Part shown: positions 16,873-24,782 of the stretch, one piece after another | How positions within the stretch are numbered: position 1 is the stretch's first letter | Layout: each line of letters begins with the position of its first letter | Assembly: GCF_900142255.1 (NCBI RefSeq) | Contig: NZ_FRAF01000003.1 | Location: 62,001 to 126,000 of the forward strand | DNA: 64,000 nt | Direction of reading: 5' to 3' | From: Alicyclobacillus tolerans | Lineage (GTDB): Bacteria; Bacillota; Bacilli; Alicyclobacillales; Alicyclobacillaceae | The notes under the pieces: generated by a model | What the model was told of the DNA's origin: nothing | The model's database searches: none | What the model saw: only the letters and a program-made list of their open reading frames with translations | Program-made: the position numbers and the translations under genes

Positions 16873-16925
16873 GCCGTAGAGTCAATTCCAGGTAATGTTT
16901 TTCGCGCAGACTTAGTTGTAAACAG

Positions 16926-16972
16926 GGAGTATCCCTCAGTAACGAAGTACTTTTAGGATACTCCTCTTTTTA
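16926..16972 (+). terminator. Rho-independent terminator after the LysE gene
   Basis: GGAGTATCC (16926-16934) pairs with GGATACTCC (16956-16964), followed by TCTTTTT. It also lies just downstream of the facing small gene and could serve both strands. Confidence 0.7.
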
Positions 16973-16983
16973 TTGTTGACTGG

Positions 16984-17205
16984 TTACCTGGACTGTTCTG
17001 CAAACACTGGCGCAATCCCGCCTGCTGCATAAATCAGTAAAAGCTCCAGATATTGCGGATGTAGCATTAGGAATTGATTCATGCGAAAGAGAGACCATTT
17101 TTCAAGAAAGCGGACGGGCGTAATGCTCTGGTTTTGTTTGACGGATTGAATCTTTTCCTTTTGACGATCCGTTTTGCGCCGTCGAACAATAACCAGAATG
17201 ACCAT
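16984..17205 (-). CDS. Small hypothetical protein
   Basis: A 73-residue frame on the minus strand with an excellent ribosome binding site (AGGAGGTGA, then TTT and ATG at 17205), which is the main reason to accept it. It starts with a hydrophobic MVILVIV, then a very basic segment (RRRKTDRQKEKIQS), a polar middle and a C-terminal hydrophobic helix (YLELLLIYAAGGIAPV). No family is recognised. It may be a small membrane-associated peptide. Confidence 0.5.
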   Translation of the reverse strand: MVILVIVRRRKTDRQKEKIQSVKQNQSITPVRFLEKWSLFRMNQFLMLHPQYLELLLIYAAGGIAPVFAEQSR

Positions 17206-17437
17206 AAATCACCTCCTAAGATAGCTGGTCTTTAGATATGTTTCATGCTTATTCCTGAGTATTTCTCTGCATGCAGGTCCAAATTTTTTTTGAAAAAAAT
17301 TTAAAATATATTTTTAGCAACCCAAAAAATGGATTATACCGACACTTTCGGTTTAGGATTGTGTTAGGATTTTAAAAGAGTAAGTGAAACTGTTCATTTA
17401 TAAGATCTTGATTCAGAGAGTGAGGAATTTTTAGAGA

Positions 17438-18259
17438 ATGCGTCAATTGCGAACGACGGTTCTGAATCAACAGTCCCAACCTTTTACGAAAGTACCTGAA
17501 ATCACCGCTTATTTTTGGATTGTCAAATTACTGACCACAGCTATGGGAGAAGCTACCTCCGATTTTTTGGTCTATCATATGAATCCGTATGTAGCGGTAA
17601 TATTGGGCGGGATTTGTTTTCTGGCGTCTATGATTTTGCAATTCAGTGTAAAACGTTATATTGCCTGGGTTTATTGGCTGGCAGTAGTTATGGTTGCTAT
17701 TTTTGGTACGATGGTGGCCGATTCAACGCATGTAGCTTTGGGTGTTCCTTATGTATATTCTTCCGCCTTTTACGCTGTCTGTCTTGCGGTGGTGCTCATA
17801 CTGTGGTACTGGAGCGAAAAAACGCTTTCGATTCACAGCATTTATACACGTCGACGTGAAATGTTTTATTGGGCTACCATTTTAGCTACTTTTGCTCTTG
17901 GTACCGCTACTGGTGATATGACAGCTACAGCATTTCATCTAGGGTATTTAGCGTCTGGAATTTTATTTATATTTTTGATTTTAATCCCAGCTTTCGGTTA
18001 TCGCTATTTTCACTTTAATGCTATTTTTTCTTTTTGGTTTGCTTATATTCTTACACGTCCACTGGGAGCTTCTTTTGCTGATTGGTTTGGAATGCCTAAA
18101 TATGTAGGTGGTTTAGGTTATGGTAAAGGTCCTGTCAGTATTGTACTGACCTGCTGTATCATTATCTTGGTTGGCTATTTGACGATAACTAAAAAAGATG
18201 TTCAAGCTGAGCCAATCAAGCCTGCATTGTCTCGTTCATCGTTCGAGAGCTCCTCATGA
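17438..18259 (+). CDS. COG4705-type integral membrane protein
   Basis: The 273-residue protein has eight likely membrane segments in two repeated halves. Each half carries a related signature: KLLTTAMGEATSDFLVY near residue 30 and FALGTATGDMTATAFHLGY near residue 150. The conserved Thr/Gly/Asp residues in each repeat are typical of the COG4705 membrane-anchored protein family, whose function is not established. TRPLGASFADWFG near residue 210 is also conserved. An A/T-rich stretch (17281-17335) precedes the gene. It ends before a strong terminator and appears monocistronic. Confidence 0.65.
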   Translation: MRQLRTTVLNQQSQPFTKVPEITAYFWIVKLLTTAMGEATSDFLVYHMNPYVAVILGGICFLASMILQFSVKRYIAWVYWLAVVMVAIFGTMVADSTHVALGVPYVYSSAFYAVCLAVVLILWYWSEKTLSIHSIYTRRREMFYWATILATFALGTATGDMTATAFHLGYLASGILFIFLILIPAFGYRYFHFNAIFSFWFAYILTRPLGASFADWFGMPKYVGGLGYGKGPVSIVLTCCIIILVGYLTITKKDVQAEPIKPALSRSSFESSS

Positions 18260-18326
18260 TGAAAGCATGAGGAGGAACGTAAGGTTTCTCTAAAGAATTT
18301 CATCAGGCATCGGTAGGATAAGAAAT

Positions 18327-18366
18327 ACCTCTAAACCGCTCAAAAGCGGGGTAGGAGGTTTTTTTG
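18327..18366 (+). terminator. Rho-independent terminator
   Basis: ACCTC, then CCGCT, pair with AGCGG and GGAGGT, followed by seven T (18359-18365). It ends the transcript of the membrane protein gene and lies upstream of the maltodextrin operon. Confidence 0.8.
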
Positions 18367-18557
18367 TTTGAGCACTTCAGAATTTGCATCTTGAATAGGC
18401 AACCACTAGTTCGATAGTGATGCATTCGATTGCATATGAAAGCTATTACATGTGCAATAAATTGGCACACAATGCTTATTTTGAAGTTCTTTTTCTCACG
18501 TTTTGCTTATAAATTATGTTATCAAATGTTTGAGATGAAAATTTTCTCGTAAAGATA

Positions 18558-18601
18558 TTGATTTTTTGTAATTTGGGCAGTATAGTTTGTACAAACGTTT
18601 G
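18558..18601 (+). promoter_or_regulatory. Promoter and LacI-type operator of the maltodextrin operon
   Basis: TTGATT (18558-18563), 17-base spacer and TATAGT (18581-18586) make a good sigma-A promoter. CAAACGTTTG (18592-18601), a perfect 10-base palindrome of the form bound by LacI-family repressors, covers the expected start of transcription. The same core recurs in the amylase gene at 61174-61183. The LacI-type regulator encoded in this operon is the likely binder. The 413-base gap 18260-18672 also holds the upstream terminator and nothing else I can name. Confidence 0.75.
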
Positions 18602-18672
18602 CATAAAGCTGAGAGATGTAAATCGCTAGTGAAAACGTCTTCAACGCATTGACTATTTGAGGGGGCTAAATT

Positions 18673-19929
18673 ATGAAAAAAACTCGTTTAGCTACTGGTG
18701 CGGCTGCGCTGGTTGTCATGGGCGGTCTGGTTGCTGGATGTGGCAGTCCGAATTCAAATTCCACCAATTCAAGCGGATCGACAACATCTGGTTCCCTTCC
18801 TAAAGGGCAAACAATCACGGTTTGGTCTTGGGCGGGTGGACCGCAGTTGCAGGACGTGAAAAAGATTGCTGATGCATGGGCTAAGAAGCATGGTGATACC
18901 GTGAAAGTTGTGGATGAAAGCCACAATGCAAATGGTTTTCAGTTCTATGCAACAGCCGCGCGTTCAGGAAAAGGACCTGATATTGTCTTCGGCATGCCGC
19001 ATGACAATAATGGTACTTTTGCTGAAGAAGGCTTAATGGCACCAGTGCCGAGTGGCGATATTAACACCAGCAATTATGCACAGTCCGTAGTCGATGCAGT
19101 CACTGTCAACGGTACAATTTACTCTGTTCCCGTTTCTGTACAGACAACAGCCTTATTCTATAACACGAGCAAAATTAAAACACCGCCGACGAACTGGACA
19201 CAGTTTGTTTCGGATGCCAACAAATATGGATTTGCATATGCTCAGCACAATCTATACTTTAATTACGCGTTTGTAGGTGGCCTTGGCGGCTATGTTTTCA
19301 AAGACAACAATGGAACGCTTGATCCAAATGATATTGGTTTGGATAATGCAGGAGCCATTAAAGCTTATCAATTGATGTATGATATGGATCACAAATACCA
19401 TTGGATGCAGCCAAGCTTGACTGGCACCATTGCCTTATCCCAGTTTACTTCTGGCAAAACGGCTATGTACATCAGTGGTCCATGGGATGTGCCGAATATT
19501 CAAAAGGCCAAAATCCCATTCTCTATTGCACCGCTGCCTACTCTTTCAAACGGGCATCCAATGACCCCGTTCTTGGGCGTTATTACAGCGTTTGTTTCTT
19601 CCAAGAGTCCAAACCAGCCTGCTGACTGGAGTTTGGTAAAAGCTTTAACAAACTCTACAGCGCAAATGGACTACTTTAACGATTCTCAACAAATTCCGGC
19701 TTTGACGAGTCTTCAACAATCGTCGACTATCCAAAGTAGTCCAATGTTTAAAGCGTTTGCCGATGAAATTCCTAATGCTGTACCCATGCCCAACATTCCA
19801 CAGATGCAAGCGGTTTGGAACGCTATGAGTATCTTGAAAAATATTATCAGTGGCCAAGTTTCCCCGGCTCAAGGTGGAAAAGATTTCGTGGCCAATATTC
19901 AGAAAGGTATTCAAGTCCAAGGGTCCTGA
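18673..19929 (+). CDS. Maltose/maltodextrin-type ABC transporter substrate-binding lipoprotein
   Basis: The 418-residue protein has a lipoprotein signal peptide ending at Cys23 (GGLVAGCGS), a Ser/Thr/Asn-rich linker, then a family 1 solute-binding fold (TITVWSWAGGPQLQDVKKI, NGTIYSVPVSVQTTALFYN, FTSGKTAMYISGPWDV). It captures the sugar outside the membrane for the two permeases encoded next. The context of neopullulanase and alpha-glucosidase makes maltodextrins or cyclodextrins the likely ligand. It starts the operon, 87 bases after -10. A terminator-like hairpin after it suggests that more binding protein than permease is made. Confidence 0.9.
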   Translation: MKKTRLATGAAALVVMGGLVAGCGSPNSNSTNSSGSTTSGSLPKGQTITVWSWAGGPQLQDVKKIADAWAKKHGDTVKVVDESHNANGFQFYATAARSGKGPDIVFGMPHDNNGTFAEEGLMAPVPSGDINTSNYAQSVVDAVTVNGTIYSVPVSVQTTALFYNTSKIKTPPTNWTQFVSDANKYGFAYAQHNLYFNYAFVGGLGGYVFKDNNGTLDPNDIGLDNAGAIKAYQLMYDMDHKYHWMQPSLTGTIALSQFTSGKTAMYISGPWDVPNIQKAKIPFSIAPLPTLSNGHPMTPFLGVITAFVSSKSPNQPADWSLVKALTNSTAQMDYFNDSQQIPALTSLQQSSTIQSSPMFKAFADEIPNAVPMPNIPQMQAVWNAMSILKNIISGQVSPAQGGKDFVANIQKGIQVQGS

Positions 19930-19943
19930 TGACATGTGCTGGA

Positions 19944-19979
19944 GGAGGCTGGCGTTTGACCAAGCCAGCTTCCTTTTTT
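19944..19979 (+). terminator. Intra-operon terminator-like hairpin after the binding-protein gene
   Basis: GGAGGCTGGC (19944-19953) pairs with GCCAGCTTCC (19964-19973), followed by six T. It lies between the binding-protein and permease genes, so it probably allows partial read-through. Confidence 0.75.
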
Positions 19980-19998
19980 CATTCTAGGGGAGGTGTTC

Positions 19999-20973
19999 AT
20001 GGTGTCCATGTCTGCGCAAGTACCAAGGCGGTTAAAGTCAGAAATTCCCCGGCCGAAACGGAAAATTCAGTGGATTTCCTATGGGTATATGTCACCTTTG
20101 CTCATCACACTTTGTGTTCTGACGTTAGCTCCTATTGCTTATACCATCTATATTTCTTTTACAGATTTTAACCAGCTCCATTTTTTACAGTTTCATTTTG
20201 TAGGTTTAAAAAATTACGCAACACTGCTCAATCCGAATAGTCCGCTTTCAACTGTGTTTATTCCTACTCTGATATGGACGATTGTCTATGCAGGCTTGAC
20301 TACGCTGTTTTGTTATTTTATAGGTTTGTTGCTAGCTATGTTACTCAATAATCCCAATATGAAAGAATCGGTGCTGTATAGAGTGCTGTTAATTTTACCT
20401 TGGGTTATACCTTCAGTGGTTACCATGTTGTCCTGGAATGGTCTGCTCAATGATGGCTATGGACAAGTGAATGCTTTTTTGCAGGTATTTGGATTACCCC
20501 GGATTCCATGGCAAAGTAGTATTTTCTGGGCCCGTTTTTCCATGATTATGGTCAATGTTTGGGCTGGTTTCCCCTATATGATGACTGTCTGCTTAGGAGC
20601 CCTGCAGGCGGTGCCCACAGAATTATACGAGGCTGCAGAAATGGACGGTGCACGCTGGCGGCAAAAATTCCGCTTCATTACTCTACCCGGTGTCTGGAAA
20701 GTTTCTCTGCCGCTTCTCATACCTTCCTTCGCATTCAACTTTAACAACTTTAACGCTGCCTATCTGCTAACAGGCGGAGGTCCGGTACGAGACAACAATC
20801 AATTTGTTGGATACACGGATATTCTTGCTTCAGAAATTTACAAAATGGGTTTAACGTATAACCGTTACGATTTAGCTTCCGCCATGTCAGTTCTGTTGTT
20901 TATTCTGGTAGCTTTCATCAGTTGGTTGAATATGCGCTATACAGGAGCCTTCAAAGGGGGCGAGGAAGCATGA
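19999..20973 (+). CDS. Sugar ABC transporter permease, MalF type
   Basis: A 324-residue integral membrane protein with six segments and the EAA loop that contacts the ATPase, EAAEMDGARWRQKFRFITLP, near residue 213. It forms the channel together with the next gene product. ATG 19999 is selected because AGGGGAGG (19987-19994) has correct spacing. The longer GTG start sits on the ribosome binding site. Its stop overlaps the start of the next gene by four bases (ATGA), so the two permeases are coupled. No ATPase gene is in the operon, so a shared MsmX-type ATPase encoded elsewhere is expected. Confidence 0.9.
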   Translation: MVSMSAQVPRRLKSEIPRPKRKIQWISYGYMSPLLITLCVLTLAPIAYTIYISFTDFNQLHFLQFHFVGLKNYATLLNPNSPLSTVFIPTLIWTIVYAGLTTLFCYFIGLLLAMLLNNPNMKESVLYRVLLILPWVIPSVVTMLSWNGLLNDGYGQVNAFLQVFGLPRIPWQSSIFWARFSMIMVNVWAGFPYMMTVCLGALQAVPTELYEAAEMDGARWRQKFRFITLPGVWKVSLPLLIPSFAFNFNNFNAAYLLTGGGPVRDNNQFVGYTDILASEIYKMGLTYNRYDLASAMSVLLFILVAFISWLNMRYTGAFKGGEEA

Positions 20974-21872
20974 GCATGGCGTCTGCGCCTGTTGTTGTCA
21001 AAGAAGAGCAAGCTGAACCAACGCTTAAACTCAGAGCAAGAAAAATGCGGCCTGGTGAACGGTTGGGGTTATGGGCTTCGCGTTTAGTACTGTGGATTGT
21101 TATCATTTTAGTGTTGCTGCCTATCTGGTTTGTATTCACAGCATCCATCAATCCCATCAATAACGTGACATCGTTTCAATTGATTCCACCTCATGCAACC
21201 TTTGCAAACTATCAGCAGTTGTTGTTTCATAGCAGTTTCTTTGTTTGGGTCAAAAATACGGTTTTAGCAGGTGTAACTATTGCCATCATACAGGTTTTCA
21301 TCACTGCTTTCGCCGCCTATGCGTTTGCGCGGATGAGGTTTTGGGGACGCAAGTACGGGTTGATGGTGTTGATTCTGCTACAGATGTTTCCAAATTTACT
21401 GGTAGTCATTGCTTATTATTCAGCTCTGTCCAAACTCAACATGATGGATACACTATACTCTTACATTCTTGTGATGATTGGCGGTAGTGCCTTTAATGTC
21501 TGGCTTCTGAAGGGATATTTTGATACGGTACCAGTGGAGTTGGATGAAGCGGCAATTATGGATGGCGCCAACTCATGGCAGCGTTTTGTGAGGATTTTGC
21601 TTCCACTTGCGCTACCCATGCTGGTGGTCATTTTCCTATTTACACTGGTAGGCATTTTTAGCGACTATGCCATCTCCAGCGCGATACTCATATCGCCCTC
21701 CAATTATACGTTGGCTGTTGGTATGTACGGGATGATTTCTAACCACTTTGGTCAGGCATGGGGAGAATTTGCTGCAGCAGCGCTTTTGTCGGCCATTCCG
21801 CTTGGTATTATTTTTGGCCTTTGCCAGCGCTGGATTGCTTCTGGTCTAGTGGCCGGATCGGTGAAAGGTTAA
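20970..21872 (+). CDS. Sugar ABC transporter permease, MalG type
   Basis: The 300-residue protein has six membrane segments and the EAA motif DEAAIMDGANSWQRFVRILL near residue 190, as in MalG-type permeases. It pairs with the preceding permease. ATG 20970 overlaps the previous TGA and has GGGGGCGAGG ahead, so it is preferred over any longer frame. The N-terminal 35 residues are polar and cytoplasmic. Substrate is inferred from the glycosidases in the same operon. Confidence 0.9.
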   Translation: MSMASAPVVVKEEQAEPTLKLRARKMRPGERLGLWASRLVLWIVIILVLLPIWFVFTASINPINNVTSFQLIPPHATFANYQQLLFHSSFFVWVKNTVLAGVTIAIIQVFITAFAAYAFARMRFWGRKYGLMVLILLQMFPNLLVVIAYYSALSKLNMMDTLYSYILVMIGGSAFNVWLLKGYFDTVPVELDEAAIMDGANSWQRFVRILLPLALPMLVVIFLFTLVGIFSDYAISSAILISPSNYTLAVGMYGMISNHFGQAWGEFAAAALLSAIPLGIIFGLCQRWIASGLVAGSVKG

Positions 21873-21916
21873 TCCCGCGTTCTTAAGACAGTAGAGAAAG
21901 GCGTGTGTTGTAAACC

Positions 21917-22963
21917 ATGGCCACCATTAAAGATGTTGCTTCGCTCGCCAATGTTTCGGCTTCTACAGTGTCTCGTGTGCTTGCCGATTCGCCGCGCATA
22001 TCGCCAGAAACGAAAAGGCGTGTACGTGAAGCGTTAGAACAGTTAGATTATCATCCCAATGTTTTTGCGCGCGGTTTGGTCACAAACATGGCGCGTGCCA
22101 TAGGTATCCTCATACCACCAGGGATGAATGAATTTTTTCAAAATCCATTTTTTGTAGAGATGATGAGCGGTGTATCTGAAGTAGCTCGGGAATCAGGCTG
22201 GGATACAGTACTCTCTACTTCTGCAAAAAATGAAGAAGAAGTATTGGACCGAATGATACGAGGTCGACGTGTTGACGGAATTCTTCTCCTTGGCAGTCGC
22301 AAGGATGACATTGCCATTCGCAAAATCACGGAAGCTAATTTTCCGGCAGTATTGCTTGGACGTCCTAATCAGGAAATCAATTTCTCTTCAGTTAACAATG
22401 ATAATGTCCAAGCTGCCTATGAAGCTACACAGCATCTTTTGCAACTCGGTCACGAGCGCATCGGTTTTTTAGGTGGCTACAGTGATTTGTTGGTAACGGT
22501 CGATCGCGTTCAAGGATATCGAAAAGCGTTGTTGGAATGGGGAATTCAACCAGAGGAGCGTATGGAAGTCTCGAGCTTCTTTTTGGAGCAAGGGGGCTAT
22601 CTTGGCATGATGCGCCTGCTGGCTTTGTCCGATAGACCAACGGCTGTGTTAGCCTCTGACGACGTTTTAGCTTTTGGAGCCATGCGAGCAGCAGCAGAAC
22701 TTGGCTATGCGTTGCCTGAGGAACTAGCTATTGTGGGCTTTAATGATATTCGTTTGGCCGAAATTGCCAATCCTTCTTTGACGAGTGTGCGTGTTCATAT
22801 GCACGAACTGGGTGTGGCCGCAGGTGAATTACTTTTGGAACAAATTCAAGCGGGTAAACCATTGACCAAGCATCGTGTCATTCAACACGAATTGATTGTT
22901 CGTAACTCTTGTGGCGCGCGCCGTATGGGTCAATTATCTCAATCATCCGGTTTGAAGTTTTAG
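21917..22963 (+). CDS. LacI-family transcriptional regulator, probable maltodextrin operon repressor
   Basis: The 348-residue protein starts with the LacI helix-turn-helix (ATIKDVASLANVSASTVSRV, residues 2-21) and the hinge YHPNVFARGL. The sugar-binding core follows, with VLASDDVLAFGAM and AIVGFNDIRLAEIANPSLTS. Such proteins bind palindromes with a central CG, and CAAACGTTTG occurs at the operon promoter and inside the amylase gene. It therefore likely represses both until a maltodextrin binds. The gene lies within the operon after the permeases. The ribosome binding site at ATG 21917 is weak (AGAAAGG, far upstream). Confidence 0.9.
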   Translation: MATIKDVASLANVSASTVSRVLADSPRISPETKRRVREALEQLDYHPNVFARGLVTNMARAIGILIPPGMNEFFQNPFFVEMMSGVSEVARESGWDTVLSTSAKNEEEVLDRMIRGRRVDGILLLGSRKDDIAIRKITEANFPAVLLGRPNQEINFSSVNNDNVQAAYEATQHLLQLGHERIGFLGGYSDLLVTVDRVQGYRKALLEWGIQPEERMEVSSFFLEQGGYLGMMRLLALSDRPTAVLASDDVLAFGAMRAAAELGYALPEELAIVGFNDIRLAEIANPSLTSVRVHMHELGVAAGELLLEQIQAGKPLTKHRVIQHELIVRNSCGARRMGQLSQSSGLKF

Positions 22964-23021
22964 CCAAATCGCTTGTGTTCCATAACGGCTGGGAATTTTA
23001 TCAAGAGAGAAGTGTTTTGCC

Positions 23022-24758
23022 GTGCAGATTCGATGGAAATGGTTTCACCGTTCGCAGTCCCCATTTGCTTATGCGCTCACGTCTCATCGGGCACGTCTGG
23101 TATGTGCAATCGAAGCAGGCGCTGCTGTAGCTGTTCATGTCTACACGGCAGATCGATATGTCAGTCAATTTGCAAAAGAATGCCTGTGTCAAGAAATGAG
23201 AAAAAACGGATCGGACGAAAATTGGGATTGGTATGTCATTGATGTGGAAGTGCCAACAAGGCGACTGCTTTACCAATTTTCAATCACAGATAGGCAAGAG
23301 CCAGATGGACTACCTGTATTTTTGGGAGGTCATGGAGCAGACACAGATCGCTCATTGGCGGGGTATTTCCATTTACCCTATCTCTGCTCGCGTGATTTGT
23401 ATCAGGTGCCTGAGTGGGTTCGCCAGACAACAGTTTATCAAATATTTCCAGACCGTTTTTATCGAGCAGGGAGCAAAGAACATGTTTCGGAGTCGGAATG
23501 GTATACCACACCCACTGCAAGTTTGCGTTTAGGTGGAAACTTGGCAGGAATTTTGGAGAAATTGCCTTTTCTACAGGAGTTGGGTGTTGGACTCATCTAT
23601 TTGACGCCCATTTTTTTGGCGGATTCTAACCATAAATACAATACCACTGATTATCTGCAGGTAGATCCCGATTTCGGCACATTCCACGATGTTGCTCGAT
23701 TGGTAGAAGAGGCTCATCAACGTGGTATGCGTGTCATGCTTGATGCGGTGTTTAACCATGCCGGATATGATTTTGCTCCTTTTCAGGATGTGCTTCACAA
23801 AGGAAAAGATTCGGCTTACTGGGATTGGTTTTTTATTCATGGAGATACGGTAAGCATCGAACCGGTTAATTACGAAACATTCGCCAATGATGTTCGCAGT
23901 ATGCCTAAACTCAATGTGGCTCATCCGGATGTGGAAGCGTATTTGCTCCAGGTTGCTCGTTATTGGATAGAAGAAATCGGGATTGACGGATGGCGACTGG
24001 ATGTGGCCAACGAAGTTGATCATGTTTTTTGGAGAAAATTTAGAGAAACTGTAAAGTCGTGTCATCCGCAATCCTTGATCATTGGCGAGGTATGGCATGA
24101 CAGTTTGCCTTGGCTGCAAGGTGATCAGTTTGATGGCGTGATGAATTACCTGTTTCGCGAGAATGTACTTGATTATTTTATCCGTGAAACAACGGATGAA
24201 AAAACTTATGCAGCCCGTATGACCAATCTTTTATATAGCTATCCTCGACAGGCAAACCTTTGCATGTTTAATTTGCTGGGCAGCCATGACACGGAACGTG
24301 TTATGACCTTGGCCAATCATCGGGAAGATAAAGTCGCACGGGCGTTGATTGCTCAGTTTACGTTTCCTGGAATGCCAATGATTTATTATGGTGACGAGGT
24401 TGGTATGGAAGGAGGCGCCGATCCTGATTGCCGTCGCGGCATGGAGTGGCGCAAAGAGAGGCAGAATCAAAATATCTTGAATCTGATAAAACGCTTGGCG
24501 CGTCTCAAACGTGAAGAATCAGCACTGGCGTCTGATTATTTGAATTTTTTGCGGGTGGAGCCGGGAATTTTGCAATATGAACGAGTGAGCGAGGACAGTA
24601 GGTCGCGGGTTTTGATCACTTTCAACCATCGTCCATCGACGGTGTCATTGCCAATATCGGGTGAGGTTTTGTTGGCTTACCCTGAACAAGCATACGATTT
24701 GTCGAGCCAGATGCTTGCTCCGGACGGAGTTGTGATTACTCGTGTGGATACAAAATGA
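23022..24758 (+). CDS. Neopullulanase / cyclomaltodextrinase (GH13), cytoplasmic
   Basis: The 578-residue protein lacks a signal peptide. An N-terminal domain of about 130 residues resembles the CBM34 domain of neopullulanases. The barrel follows, with YQIFPDRFYRAG, DAVFNHAG (region I), GIDGWRLDVANE (nucleophile Asp327), LIIGEVWHD (acid/base Glu356) and LGSHDTER (Asp423). It hydrolyses cyclodextrins, pullulan or short maltodextrins inside the cell after import. The GTG start at 23022 lies 56 bases after the regulator gene, with AAGAGAGAAG ahead. It is followed 24 bases later by the alpha-glucosidase gene, which completes the pathway to glucose. Confidence 0.9.
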   Translation: MQIRWKWFHRSQSPFAYALTSHRARLVCAIEAGAAVAVHVYTADRYVSQFAKECLCQEMRKNGSDENWDWYVIDVEVPTRRLLYQFSITDRQEPDGLPVFLGGHGADTDRSLAGYFHLPYLCSRDLYQVPEWVRQTTVYQIFPDRFYRAGSKEHVSESEWYTTPTASLRLGGNLAGILEKLPFLQELGVGLIYLTPIFLADSNHKYNTTDYLQVDPDFGTFHDVARLVEEAHQRGMRVMLDAVFNHAGYDFAPFQDVLHKGKDSAYWDWFFIHGDTVSIEPVNYETFANDVRSMPKLNVAHPDVEAYLLQVARYWIEEIGIDGWRLDVANEVDHVFWRKFRETVKSCHPQSLIIGEVWHDSLPWLQGDQFDGVMNYLFRENVLDYFIRETTDEKTYAARMTNLLYSYPRQANLCMFNLLGSHDTERVMTLANHREDKVARALIAQFTFPGMPMIYYGDEVGMEGGADPDCRRGMEWRKERQNQNILNLIKRLARLKREESALASDYLNFLRVEPGILQYERVSEDSRSRVLITFNHRPSTVSLPISGEVLLAYPEQAYDLSSQMLAPDGVVITRVDTK

Positions 24759-24782
24759 ATCTATAAGCTTGGAGTGGAAGCG